Positions 41,647-49,966 of a stretch of 64,000 nt of DNA are shown piece by piece. Source of the stretch: an uncultured Roseburia sp. (GTDB lineage: Bacteria; Bacillota; Clostridia; Lachnospirales; Lachnospiraceae); assembly GCA_910587865.1 (NCBI GenBank), contig CAJUNX010000002.1:37092-101091 (forward strand), given 5' to 3'. The notes under the pieces are model-generated. The model worked only from the letters and a program-made list of their open reading frames with translations, searched no databases and was not told where the DNA came from. Both the position numbers and the translations under genes were made by a program. The stretch's first letter is position 1, and each line of letters starts with the position of its first letter.

Positions 41647-42612
41647 ATGAAGGGAAGCTATCATGTAATGGTGCAGAATAACAGACTGCGCTACGAATTT
41701 GACATCAGACGCAATATCACGATCATTCAGGGGGACAGCGCCACCGGCAAGACGACGCTGGTTCAGATGATTGCCCTGTATGCCAGGCTGGGCGAGAGCT
41801 CCGGCATTGATATCCAGTGCGAGAAAAAGTGCCGCACACTGGATTCTCCTGACTGGGAACTGGTTTTACCCGCTCTGCATGACACTATCGTCTTTCTGGA
41901 CGAAGATCACTTCTTTTTAAAGTCCGATCGTTTTGCCAGACTGGCGCAAGAATCTGACAATTATTTTGTGATTATGACCCGGGAAAATCTCTCAAATCTG
42001 CCGTATTCCGTGGAGGAAATCTACGGCATCCACGCCTCAGGAAAATATCATGATATGAGACGGGTTTACAACGAATTTTATCACATATACAGCAGCGATA
42101 CGCTTTTATCCAAAGTGAAACCGGATGCAGTCATCGTGGAAGACTCAAATTCCGGATATGACTTTTTTCATGATATCTGCACCAAAAAGCGGATTCCATG
42201 TCAAAGCGCCGGCGGAAAGTCGAATCTCAGACATGCCTTACAGAAAACAGATGATAAGCAGGTTCTGGTAATTGCTGACGGCGCGTCCATCGGCCCGGAA
42301 ATGAATGAACTGACCCAGTTTATGAAAACACATCCCGGAACAAAATGTTATCTTCCAGAATCTTTTGAATGGATCATCTTAAAATCCGGCCTGATTGACG
42401 GCAGCGCCGTGCAGGAGCTTCTCGCCCGCCCGCAGGACTATATAGAGAGCCGGGAATATTTTAACTGGGAACGATTTTTTACTCATATTCTGACTCATTA
42501 CACAAAAGATACCTATCTGCATTACAACAGGCATAAGCTCAATTCCGCATACCTGCATGACAGAGCAAGAGATGCGATTCTGGCGGTGATGAATCTGATC
42601 GATTTTGAGTGA
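41647..42612 (+). CDS. P-loop ATPase with a TOPRIM-like second half, partner of the DUF4869-like protein
   Basis: This 321-residue cytoplasmic protein has residues 20-115 as a small P-loop domain with Walker A IIQGDSATGKTTL and Walker B-like TIVFLDEDHFF. The second half contains PDAVIVEDSNSGYDFFHDIC and then VLVIADGASIGPEMNEL. This order (an acidic residue at a strand end, about 60 residues, then an Asp at a strand end) resembles the TOPRIM fold joined to an ATPase in OLD-type proteins, but the usual second Asp of DxD is absent. The SMC-like coiled coil and signature motif of full OLD ATPases are also absent. A nuclease or RNA/DNA-linked role is therefore speculative. It is preceded by GAGGAGCGGTAACAG and followed by a bidirectional terminator. 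Confidence 0.7.
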   Translation: MKGSYHVMVQNNRLRYEFDIRRNITIIQGDSATGKTTLVQMIALYARLGESSGIDIQCEKKCRTLDSPDWELVLPALHDTIVFLDEDHFFLKSDRFARLAQESDNYFVIMTRENLSNLPYSVEEIYGIHASGKYHDMRRVYNEFYHIYSSDTLLSKVKPDAVIVEDSNSGYDFFHDICTKKRIPCQSAGGKSNLRHALQKTDDKQVLVIADGASIGPEMNELTQFMKTHPGTKCYLPESFEWIILKSGLIDGSAVQELLARPQDYIESREYFNWERFFTHILTHYTKDTYLHYNRHKLNSAYLHDRARDAILAVMNLIDFE

Positions 42613-42617
42613 CAAAA

Positions 42618-42644
42618 AACGCTGTCTGTTACACAGACAGCGTT
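42618..42644. terminator. Bidirectional terminator between convergent genes
   Basis: AACGCTGTCTGT pairs with ACAGACAGCGTT around a 3-base loop (TAC). A-runs before and T/A-runs after allow termination in both directions. It overlaps the stop codon of the minus-strand gene at 42629. Confidence 0.9.
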
Positions 42645-44077
42645 ATAAAAAACACATTCACAAAGCACAGCAGCCCCAAAAGGGTCGCGATCAGCTTTCC
42701 GGCCGTTGTCTTAAGACACGCTTCCACAGCCCCGCGCTGTTTTTCAATCGCCGCTATGGTCACCAGCAGCAGGATCCCGTAGAGCGGCGCATACACCCGT
42801 TCCCCGGAGACGTAGATCGTCGCCATAAAGCCGAGCACCGCGCCCGCGCCGAAGCCAAGCCCCAGAAGAATCAGCACGCAGACATACTCCCCGACTGACT
42901 CCCCAAACAGCTGCCAGAGCGCGTACAGCATGGACGCCACCGCAGCCGCGAGATACACCATAGGGATCCAGGTCGACAGTTCCCCCCAGCTCCAGGAGAG
43001 GATCTGATCCGGCATGACAAAGAGGCCCGATAAGCCCGGATAGGCTGTCCGAAGTACCGTCTGCCCAAAGAGAATCAGAAGCGGCACGGAAGAGACAAGC
43101 GTCTTTTTATAATCCTTCGTCTTCTCATACACAAGCAATACCCAGATCAGCGCCACCGCGAAAAAGACGATATCAGCGTTCGCCAGAAATACCCGCTCGA
43201 TGCTTAAGAGGCCGAGATAAAGCTTTTCCCCGAAATCAAACTCCGCATAAATGGGAAGATCCGCGATACTGACCGCATTGCGCTTCGCGTTTCCCGGGCA
43301 GAGGGCGATGACCGCGAGCGAAATCACATCGATCACCCAAAAGAAGATCAGTGATGCCAGGGCGCGCCCACGGGGACCTTGTGCTTCCTCTCCCCCAAAC
43401 TTCCGTCCCCCGGCATCCCCGTCCTGCTTCTTTCCTATGGCACTCCCGCCTCGTTTCCTTCTTCCGGCACACTTCCGTCCCCCGGCATCCCCGTCCTGCT
43501 TCCTTTTCAAAAACAGGGAAACCGTGCTCATCAGAAGCACAAACAGCAGGATGACCGCCATCTGCTCATGGCTTCCGGTGACGATGCACGCCGGTATCCC
43601 GATCAAAAGCTCCCACCAGAAGATCTTCTCCCCAGACAGGATTTTTTTCACCAGCATTCCCACGAAAAAAATGCACCAGAACGGCCAGAAGTGGGTCACT
43701 GTCGTGGTCGCCCAGCCCGCCGTCCCCATATCGTGAAACGGAAATAAAAGCGCCGCCCCCGCTGCACACCAGCAGATCAGGCGGCTTTTCTCAAAATACT
43801 TAGAAAGGACAACCGGAAGACTCGCAAACATCAGAAAATCAATCAGCCTCCACAGCGGCAGACACTGAATCACCGTCACCAGTACAAATTCAGAAACTAC
43901 TCTTGACGTCCAGTTTTGATACCGTCCCGCTAAATAAGCCCACAGCGTGGTGCCCTCCGTCGCTTCCCGGAAAAACACATCGTCCCCGCCCATCGGCTGC
44001 ATCAGCAGGTGATACACGAGTCCGACGGCGGCCGTCAGCGCGAAGGGCACCCACAGGGCAGACCGCTTATTCTTCAT
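42629..44077 (-). CDS. Polytopic membrane protein (DUF6056-like)
   Basis: This 482-residue protein has about ten to twelve membrane helices, with MGGDDVFFREATEG in the first extracellular loop and WTSRVVSEFVLVTVIQ in the next. The GGDDxxF motif and the overall layout are like DUF6056 and other membrane glycosyltransferase-like proteins that use a lipid-linked sugar donor, but no enzyme is proven. A cytoplasmic loop at about residues 192-240 is a low-complexity insert with two copies of KQDGDAGGRK. It corresponds to a 32-bp direct repeat at 43399-43430 and 43471-43502. The gene overlaps the zinc-ribbon gene by 11 bases, so the two are co-translated. Confidence 0.75.
   Translation of the reverse strand: MKNKRSALWVPFALTAAVGLVYHLLMQPMGGDDVFFREATEGTTLWAYLAGRYQNWTSRVVSEFVLVTVIQCLPLWRLIDFLMFASLPVVLSKYFEKSRLICWCAAGAALLFPFHDMGTAGWATTTVTHFWPFWCIFFVGMLVKKILSGEKIFWWELLIGIPACIVTGSHEQMAVILLFVLLMSTVSLFLKRKQDGDAGGRKCAGRRKRGGSAIGKKQDGDAGGRKFGGEEAQGPRGRALASLIFFWVIDVISLAVIALCPGNAKRNAVSIADLPIYAEFDFGEKLYLGLLSIERVFLANADIVFFAVALIWVLLVYEKTKDYKKTLVSSVPLLILFGQTVLRTAYPGLSGLFVMPDQILSWSWGELSTWIPMVYLAAAVASMLYALWQLFGESVGEYVCVLILLGLGFGAGAVLGFMATIYVSGERVYAPLYGILLLVTIAAIEKQRGAVEACLKTTAGKLIATLLGLLCFVNVFFITLSV
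43399..43502 (-). repeat. Pair of 32-bp direct repeats in the membrane protein gene
   Basis: The same 32 bases (starting ACTTCCGTCCCCCGGCATCC on the plus strand) occur at 43399-43430 and 43471-43502, 72 bases apart, in frame. They encode the two KQDGDAGGRK units of the charged loop. Confidence 0.9.
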
Positions 44078-44438
44078 AGATTCCTTCGTTCATCTTCGCC
44101 CCGCAGCTGCTGCAGAACGCCGCACCCTCCGGCATCTTCATCCCGCAGTTCGGGCAGACCGCGGAACCCTGAATGCGAAGCACCTCCGCCTTCATCCGGT
44201 CAATCTCCTCCAGCGCCTCGCCGATCAGGAAGAACTGCTCCGCCTCGTCAATCTCTTCTTCGTTCTTATGCCTGTCATAATAAGCCGCGCCAAGCTCTCT
44301 GTACTGCCGGTCCACGTAGTCTTCCTTTGCCTTGATGTCAATCCGCAGCCTGGCGATCTCGGAGACATCCTTTGCCTTCTGGCTGACATCCTTTCCGGCG
44401 CTCACCAGCGATTCACCTAACTTATCAAAAAAATCCAT
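44067..44438 (-). CDS. Zinc-ribbon protein with N-terminal coiled coil
   Basis: This 123-residue cytoplasmic protein has an N-terminal helix (1-30, DKLGESLVSAGKDVSQKAKD), a charged helical region and a C-terminal zinc ribbon with CPNCGMKM and CSSCGAKM, a four-Cys site. The N-terminal part resembles proteins named YtxH-like or zinc-ribbon 'membrane-associated' small proteins found widely in Lachnospiraceae. The function is not known; it may be an adaptor. The start follows AGGAGGTATCAGGGT. The downstream membrane protein gene overlaps it. Confidence 0.8.
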   Translation of the reverse strand: MDFFDKLGESLVSAGKDVSQKAKDVSEIARLRIDIKAKEDYVDRQYRELGAAYYDRHKNEEEIDEAEQFFLIGEALEEIDRMKAEVLRIQGSAVCPNCGMKMPEGAAFCSSCGAKMNEGIYEE

Positions 44439-44541
44439 ACCCTGATACCTCCTGCATTCATATATCCCTAGTATAACCCTTAATCAGCGTTTCGGCAACG
44501 CAAATTTCATGTTTTCTCATTTCCGCAGGCCGCCTCCCGCA

Positions 44542-45483
44542 TCACCGCGTACAGATATACACCAGATAGCCCGCATAGATCAGAAGCATCAGCGCCCCCT
44601 CCGACCGCTCCAGCTTCTGTCTCGTCGCCGTAAACAGCCAGGCCACCACACTCATCGCGATCAGGATCCCGATGTCCACCACGTTTTCCATGATAAACGC
44701 GATCGGGCTGATCGCCGCCGCAACGCCGAGCACGAACAGGATATTAAAAATATTCGATCCGATCACGTTTCCGAGCGCCATGTCAAGCTCATTCTTTTTC
44801 GCGGCGACTACAGATGTCACAAGCTCCGGAAGACTCGTTCCGCAGGCGACGATCGTAAGTCCGATCAGATTTTCGCTTAAGCCCAGCCGCGCCGCGATCG
44901 CGGACGCTCCGTCCACGACAAAATCGCCACCGAATTTGATCGCGATAACGCCGCCCACTATAAACACGACGCATTTCCACATCGGGAGCACCTCATACTC
45001 CTCTTCCCCTGCCTGCGCTCTCGCCCGCAGCGCGGAACGCACCATCCATATCAGAAATCCGACGAAGATCGCAAGGAGGATCAATCCGTCCGCCCTGCCA
45101 AGCTCCATCGAAAGAAATCCGCAGACCAGAAGCAGCACGGCGCACAAAATCGAAAACGGAAACTCTTTTTTCAGCGTGCTCTTCTCCGCCTTTAACGGGT
45201 TAAACAGCGCCGCAAACCCGCAGACCACCATCAGGTTAAAAATATTCGATCCGACGGCATTGCTGACCGCAAGCGCGTTATTTCCCCCCATCGCAGCCGT
45301 GATACTGACCGCACATTCTGGAAGGCTCGTTCCCATCGCAACAATCGTAAGCCCGATGATGATCGACGGCACTTTTAACGTTTTCGCCACCGAAGAACTC
45401 CCCTCCACAAAAAAATCCGCCCCCTTGATCAGCAGGATAAACCCTGCCGCCAGCAGCACAATCGACCACACCATCTCCGTCAT
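44542..45483 (-). CDS. Calcium/sodium antiporter (CaCA family, YrbG type)
   Basis: This 313-residue inner-membrane exchanger has about ten helices and two inverted alpha repeats: GLTIVAMGTSLPECAVS (about residues 44-60) and GLTIVACGTSLPELVTS (about 205-221). The Glu in each GTSLPE binds the cation. Following segments such as NAVGSNIFNLMVV and NVIGSNIFNILFV are also repeated, as in all YrbG/CaCA proteins. It is expected to export Ca2+ in exchange for Na+ or H+. The length is typical. GGAGGAAATGACGT precedes ATG 45483. The Mn2+ exporter gene lies upstream on the same strand, so cation efflux genes are clustered here. Confidence 0.93.
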   Translation of the reverse strand: MTEMVWSIVLLAAGFILLIKGADFFVEGSSSVAKTLKVPSIIIGLTIVAMGTSLPECAVSITAAMGGNNALAVSNAVGSNIFNLMVVCGFAALFNPLKAEKSTLKKEFPFSILCAVLLLVCGFLSMELGRADGLILLAIFVGFLIWMVRSALRARAQAGEEEYEVLPMWKCVVFIVGGVIAIKFGGDFVVDGASAIAARLGLSENLIGLTIVACGTSLPELVTSVVAAKKNELDMALGNVIGSNIFNILFVLGVAAAISPIAFIMENVVDIGILIAMSVVAWLFTATRQKLERSEGALMLLIYAGYLVYICTR

Positions 45484-45659
45484 ACGTCATTTCCTCCTTT
45501 TTCTTTATTCGAAGGCGGTCAGGACTCTCCCGTTCCGCTCTTCCGCTCTGCCATGTTCCGGCATTTTGCCGACGCCCGCAGCTTCCTCTTTCCGCGGCCC
45601 GCCGTGCCGGTTTTCTCTGAAAACTGTTTTTTACAGAATACCCGGGAAATGTAAATGCG

Positions 45660-46232
45660 TCAGCTCATCAGATGCGTCAGCAGAATCCGGCTGCCGAGCA
45701 GTACCAGAATCAGCCCGCCCGCAAATTCCGCCTTATTCTTATATTTATTACCAAAGAAGTTCCCGACATACACGCCGCCGACCGCGATGACAAATGTCAC
45801 GATGCCGATCACGGATACGGCTTCCGCGATCGGATAGTCGAGAAACGCGAACGTGATCCCGACCGCAAGCGCATCAATGCTTGTCGCAACCGCAAGGAGC
45901 AGCATCTCTTTTAAATCCAGCGGCGGATCCATCTGTTCGATCTCCACTGCCTCCGCCGGCTTTATGGCTTCCAAGATCATCTTCCCGCCAATAAATCCCA
46001 AAAGCAGAAAGGCGATCCAGTGATCGACGCTTGTAATATACTGTTCAAAACGGCTTCCGAGCACCCAGCCCGCAAACGGCATCAGCGCCTGAAACCCTCC
46101 GAAAAACAATCCGATCACAAGCGCCTGTTTTTTGTTGACTTTGCGCATCGCAAGCCCTTTGCAGATCGCCACCGCAAATGCGTCCATGGCCAGGCCGACC
46201 CCCATAAACATCAGCTCGATTAACATTCCCAC
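45660..46232 (-). CDS. mntP: Manganese efflux pump MntP
   Basis: This 190-residue membrane protein has six helices and two DUF204 repeats. The first repeat contains GLAMDAFAVAICKG (about residues 13-26) and the second VATSIDALAVGITF (about 115-128), with the Asp residues known to be essential for Mn2+ export in the family. The start is GTG 46232, with GGGAGG 8 bases upstream. A yybP-ykoY Mn2+ riboswitch precedes the gene, which supports the manganese assignment and indicates induction by excess Mn2+. Confidence 0.93.
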   Translation of the reverse strand: MGMLIELMFMGVGLAMDAFAVAICKGLAMRKVNKKQALVIGLFFGGFQALMPFAGWVLGSRFEQYITSVDHWIAFLLLGFIGGKMILEAIKPAEAVEIEQMDPPLDLKEMLLLAVATSIDALAVGITFAFLDYPIAEAVSVIGIVTFVIAVGGVYVGNFFGNKYKNKAEFAGGLILVLLGSRILLTHLMS

Positions 46233-46350
46233 ACTGTTTTCCTCCCTTTTTCAGCAGATTTCATCCCGTCATATCCGTCGCGGCGGATGACGCACTCCCC
46301 CGTCAGCCGGTTAATGAGTCGGATCCAGATGCCGGGTCTGTCTTCCGCAC

Positions 46351-46500
46351 AAAAAATGAGACCCATGCATATCTATGTCCCGCTGCCCAACCGGCACCGG
46401 ATCATACATATACCTGAGTCTCATTCTTTAAGATTTGCCAGACCTTGCGGCCGCGTATGTTGACAAATCACGCTTTCACGCAAACTACTCCCTCACGGAA
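46351..46500 (-). promoter_or_regulatory. yybP-ykoY manganese riboswitch with terminator
   Basis: On the minus strand the transcript reads GAGGGAGTAG (46494-46485), then TTTGTCAACATACG, GGTCTGGCAAATC and GAATGAGACTC (about 46427-46416). These are the conserved blocks of the yybP-ykoY aptamer, which binds Mn2+. The TGAGAC block can alternatively pair with GGGTCTCA (46363-46356) to make a stem ended by six U (46355-46351), which is the terminator. It lies about 120 bases ahead of mntP. By analogy with known members, Mn2+ binding would hold TGAGAC in the aptamer and prevent termination. Confidence 0.88.
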
Positions 46501-46534
46501 TTCTCTCTATGCGTCTTCTGCTGACGTTTTCCTT

Positions 46535-46563
46535 ACTATAATGCACGCCTTTGCGTTTGTCAA
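46535..46563 (-). promoter_or_regulatory. Promoter of the mntP riboswitch transcript
   Basis: TTGACA (46563-46558) and TATAGT (46540-46535) on the minus strand are 17 bases apart, about 45 bases before the aptamer. Confidence 0.88.
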
Positions 46564-46619
46564 TCCAGAATTTTGCCAAACGGAAAATTTTACACAATTT
46601 TTACATGGGCACGCCGCCT

Positions 46620-49600
46620 TTACCCCAGCAGCTCCATGATCTCCTCCCGCGTGAAGGTGACGGAATCCATGCCCTCCCCCGCCAGCACCTGCTCCGCAAG
46701 CTTTTTCTTTCTCTCCTGAATCGCGATGATCTTTTCCTCGATCGTCCCCTCGGCCACGAGCTTATAAACCGTCACCACATGCTTTTGTCCGATCCGGTGC
46801 GCCCGGTCCGTTGCCTGATTCTGCACGGCCACATTCCACCACGGATCATAATGGATCACGATGTCCGCGGCTGTGAGGTTCAGCCCTGTGCCGCCGGCTT
46901 TCAGAGAGATACAGAACACCGGAATATCGTCCTGATGAAAGCTCTCGACCATCTGCATCCGCTTTTCCTTGCCCACGGCGCCCGTCAGCATGTAATACCC
47001 CACGCCCTCTCCCGTCAGCCGCTCCGCCAGGCGGTCCAACATGGAAGTAAACTGCGAAAACAGCAGCACCTTATGTCCTCCGCCCACGGCATTTAAAATC
47101 AGCTCCATGCACATGTCGGCCTTTGCGGATTCGCCGCGGTATCCGTCAAACAGCAGCGCCGGATCACAGCAGATCTGCCGCAGCTTCGTCAGCTCCGCCA
47201 GGATCTGAAGCTTTTCCGTGGAAAATTCCCGGTCCGTCTTCCCGTCCAGCAGCTGTTTTAAATGCTGCACATGCGCGTCGTAAAGCGCCTGCTGCTCTTC
47301 TTCCATCCTTGCGAATACATGTTCTTCCAGTTTTTCCGGCAGATCGTTTAACACCTCGCTTTTTAGCCTGCGCAGGATAAAGGGCCGGATCATCCGCTGC
47401 AAACGCACCATTTTCTCCTCATCGGCATTTATCGCCACCGGAATCTCGATCTCCTCCCGGAAACGCTTGTAGGTATAGAGAAATCCCGGCATCAGATAAT
47501 CAAAAATACTCCAGAGTTCGCTGAGCCGGTTTTCAATCGGCGTCCCGGTCAGCGCCAGCTTAAACGCAGCCGTAATCTTTTTGACGCCTTTCGCCGCCTG
47601 CGTGCCCGGATTTTTGATATACTGCGCCTCATCGATCACCTGGATCGCAAAGATGATATCCTGATAGTGGTCGGCATCCCGCTTTAACAGATCATAGGAG
47701 GTAATGAGAATCTCTCCCTCCCTGGTCGCAAGAATCTTTTCCCTGCGCTCCGCTGCACCGCCCGAGATCACAACCGCAGACAGTCCCGGTGCAAACCGTC
47801 CGATCTCCTTCTGCCAGTTGTAAACCAGCGAGGCCGGACACACGATCAGCGAACGGCGGCACGGCTCTTCCCCGGTACACTCCTCCGCCTCGGATAAGAG
47901 AAGACTGATTACCTGCAGTGTCTTTCCCAGTCCCATGTCATCCGCCAGTATTCCGCCGAAGCCGTTTTCGCGCAGTGTCTTCAGCCACAGAAAACCGCTC
48001 TTCTGATAACCGCGCATCACAGACTTTAAGGTTTCCGGCACCTCATAATCGCTGTCCTCAATCGTTTTCATATTGCGGACAATGCCCTTAAACGCCTTGT
48101 TTTTCTCAACCGACAGACAATGGTTGCTCTTTAACGCCGCATCAATGTACATGGCGCGGTATTTCGGCACATTCACGCACCCGGTCTTTAAATCCGCCTC
48201 CGACAGATACAGATCCTCGCTGACCTCGGCGAGAAGTCCCGGTCCGTCATCGCGGATATCCAGGAAATCACCGTTTTTCAGCCGGATATACTTCTTTTTC
48301 CGGTCATACTTTGTCAGCAGATACGCCAGCTCCTCCGGCGGCATCTCCTCCGAAGAGATCTGCAGCTCTAACAGGTCGCTCTTTAACGCCACCCCTACCG
48401 ATACCTTCGGGGAGGATATGACCTTCATTCCCCTGAAATCCTCCGACGTATAGATCGTCATATATTCGCTCAGGCGCTGCAGCCCCCCTGCCAGAAGGCG
48501 GTAGAGCATGTCCTCGTCATGTGAGAGCACAAACACGGTCTGCTCCTGCGCATAATCGTTAAAGTAAGGCTCCACCAAAGACCGGATCTTTGACTCTTCC
48601 GCCGGATCCCGCACCTCGCCCGGCGCTGCCGTCTCCAGTACATTATATTTCTCGTCGCCGTAAACGGCCATAAGCTTCGCGCCTGTCGTCTGATTATCCT
48701 GCTTATCCAGGTAAAGCTCAAACTCCGGCTTCTTCGGGACATAAAGTCCCTCGTCAAACCCATCGGACACCACTTCAAAGTTTTCCGTCAGCAGCGGCAG
48801 CAGATCCCGGCAGAACATGGGCAGCTCCCCGGGCGCGACATAGCAGCCGCCTTCTCCCTGGCGCGCCAGGTAGTCAAAAATCTCCTCCGCGGCTGACCGA
48901 AGCTGCTTCGTGCTTCGGAAAATCCGGTTATCCTCATAGAAATAATAGTACGCCGCACCTTTTATCACATGCAGCTCCTCCAAAAGCAAAAAAACACCGG
49001 CTGCGCCGGCGCGTATCACAAGCTTTGGCCTGAATTCCGTCTCTGCGACTGTACACAGCGTCTCTTTGTCATAGCCTAACTCCGCCCGAAACGGCCGGTC
49101 CAGAACCGCTTCAAAAAAACGGTCCATCCCCACCTCGTCAAGCTCCATCGTGCGCTCATATCCCCCGCTGCTGACATAATAGGCATGCGCCCTGCTCTGT
49201 CTCTTCTTATCCTCCTCCTGCTGCATGAAAAACCGCACCAGCCGCCAGGCGTCCTCCGTAAACGCATCCTTATTGTGATAAAACTCCAGCTTTTTTCCAT
49301 AATGAACCTTTTCATTCTGTCGAAGCGCCTGCAGAAATGACGAAATGCTTTTCAGGACATACATCTGCTCCGCCCCGATCTTAAACTCGACGACCGCATA
49401 TCCGTATGCAAGTTTAAAATGGGGTTCCAGCTCCACCTTTCCATACAGATCCGCCGGAATCAGCCAGGACGTCCCCGCCCGCATCGAATACCGGTTTAAC
49501 AGATTTTTAAACGGCTCCGGGGTCTGCATGACGGGAATCTTTTCCCCGGAGCGGGAGAGTTCTGTTTCCTCCGCCCCTTTTCTGCCCAGCTTCACATCCA

Positions 49601-49922
49601 GAATCTCCTTCGCCTGCCTGCGGCTGACATAGGCGAGAAGCACCGCCACGCAGTGCTTGCAGATCCCCTCGTAATTGAAAAACGCTTCGCACTCGCAGCT
49701 GCACCGGGCAACATCCGCGTATTCCTCGTCCACCTCCGCCGTCACCCGGTACCAGCTCTGCTCCCTGCCGCGCACCTTTGCGGAGAGTTCTGCCACAGGA
49801 TTCTTTTCCTGCAGATAAATATCATAGGTAAAATCTGATACTCCGCCCGCCTCATACAGCGCTTTTCCCCTCCGGTAAGCTGCCGGATATGTCTCGGCTC
49901 TGATATCCGATACAGAAAACAT
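46620..49922 (-). CDS. SWIM zinc-finger SNF2-family helicase
   Basis: This 1100-residue ATP-dependent DNA translocase has a SWIM zinc finger near the N-terminus: CSCECEAFFNYEGICKHCVA (about residues 73-92). A large non-conserved region (100-620) with a SNF2_assoc-like part follows. The motor domain contains Walker A DDMGLGKTLQ (about 665), the DEAQ box IDEAQYIKNP, LTGTPIENRLSELWS and the helicase C motifs DRAHRIGQK and FSQFTSMLDRLA. The length and domain order match the bacterial HepA-like SWIM-SNF2 proteins of Firmicutes. Their role is not settled; they may remodel protein-DNA complexes or help polymerase recycling. The ATG follows GGGGAGGAAGAAT. It stands alone between the mntP promoter and the phosphate transporter. 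Confidence 0.93.
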   Translation of the reverse strand: MFSVSDIRAETYPAAYRRGKALYEAGGVSDFTYDIYLQEKNPVAELSAKVRGREQSWYRVTAEVDEEYADVARCSCECEAFFNYEGICKHCVAVLLAYVSRRQAKEILDVKLGRKGAEETELSRSGEKIPVMQTPEPFKNLLNRYSMRAGTSWLIPADLYGKVELEPHFKLAYGYAVVEFKIGAEQMYVLKSISSFLQALRQNEKVHYGKKLEFYHNKDAFTEDAWRLVRFFMQQEEDKKRQSRAHAYYVSSGGYERTMELDEVGMDRFFEAVLDRPFRAELGYDKETLCTVAETEFRPKLVIRAGAAGVFLLLEELHVIKGAAYYYFYEDNRIFRSTKQLRSAAEEIFDYLARQGEGGCYVAPGELPMFCRDLLPLLTENFEVVSDGFDEGLYVPKKPEFELYLDKQDNQTTGAKLMAVYGDEKYNVLETAAPGEVRDPAEESKIRSLVEPYFNDYAQEQTVFVLSHDEDMLYRLLAGGLQRLSEYMTIYTSEDFRGMKVISSPKVSVGVALKSDLLELQISSEEMPPEELAYLLTKYDRKKKYIRLKNGDFLDIRDDGPGLLAEVSEDLYLSEADLKTGCVNVPKYRAMYIDAALKSNHCLSVEKNKAFKGIVRNMKTIEDSDYEVPETLKSVMRGYQKSGFLWLKTLRENGFGGILADDMGLGKTLQVISLLLSEAEECTGEEPCRRSLIVCPASLVYNWQKEIGRFAPGLSAVVISGGAAERREKILATREGEILITSYDLLKRDADHYQDIIFAIQVIDEAQYIKNPGTQAAKGVKKITAAFKLALTGTPIENRLSELWSIFDYLMPGFLYTYKRFREEIEIPVAINADEEKMVRLQRMIRPFILRRLKSEVLNDLPEKLEEHVFARMEEEQQALYDAHVQHLKQLLDGKTDREFSTEKLQILAELTKLRQICCDPALLFDGYRGESAKADMCMELILNAVGGGHKVLLFSQFTSMLDRLAERLTGEGVGYYMLTGAVGKEKRMQMVESFHQDDIPVFCISLKAGGTGLNLTAADIVIHYDPWWNVAVQNQATDRAHRIGQKHVVTVYKLVAEGTIEEKIIAIQERKKKLAEQVLAGEGMDSVTFTREEIMELLG

Positions 49923-49966
49923 ATTCTTCCTCCCCGTTTCCTTTCCCCGGCCGCGCCCGGCGCTGA

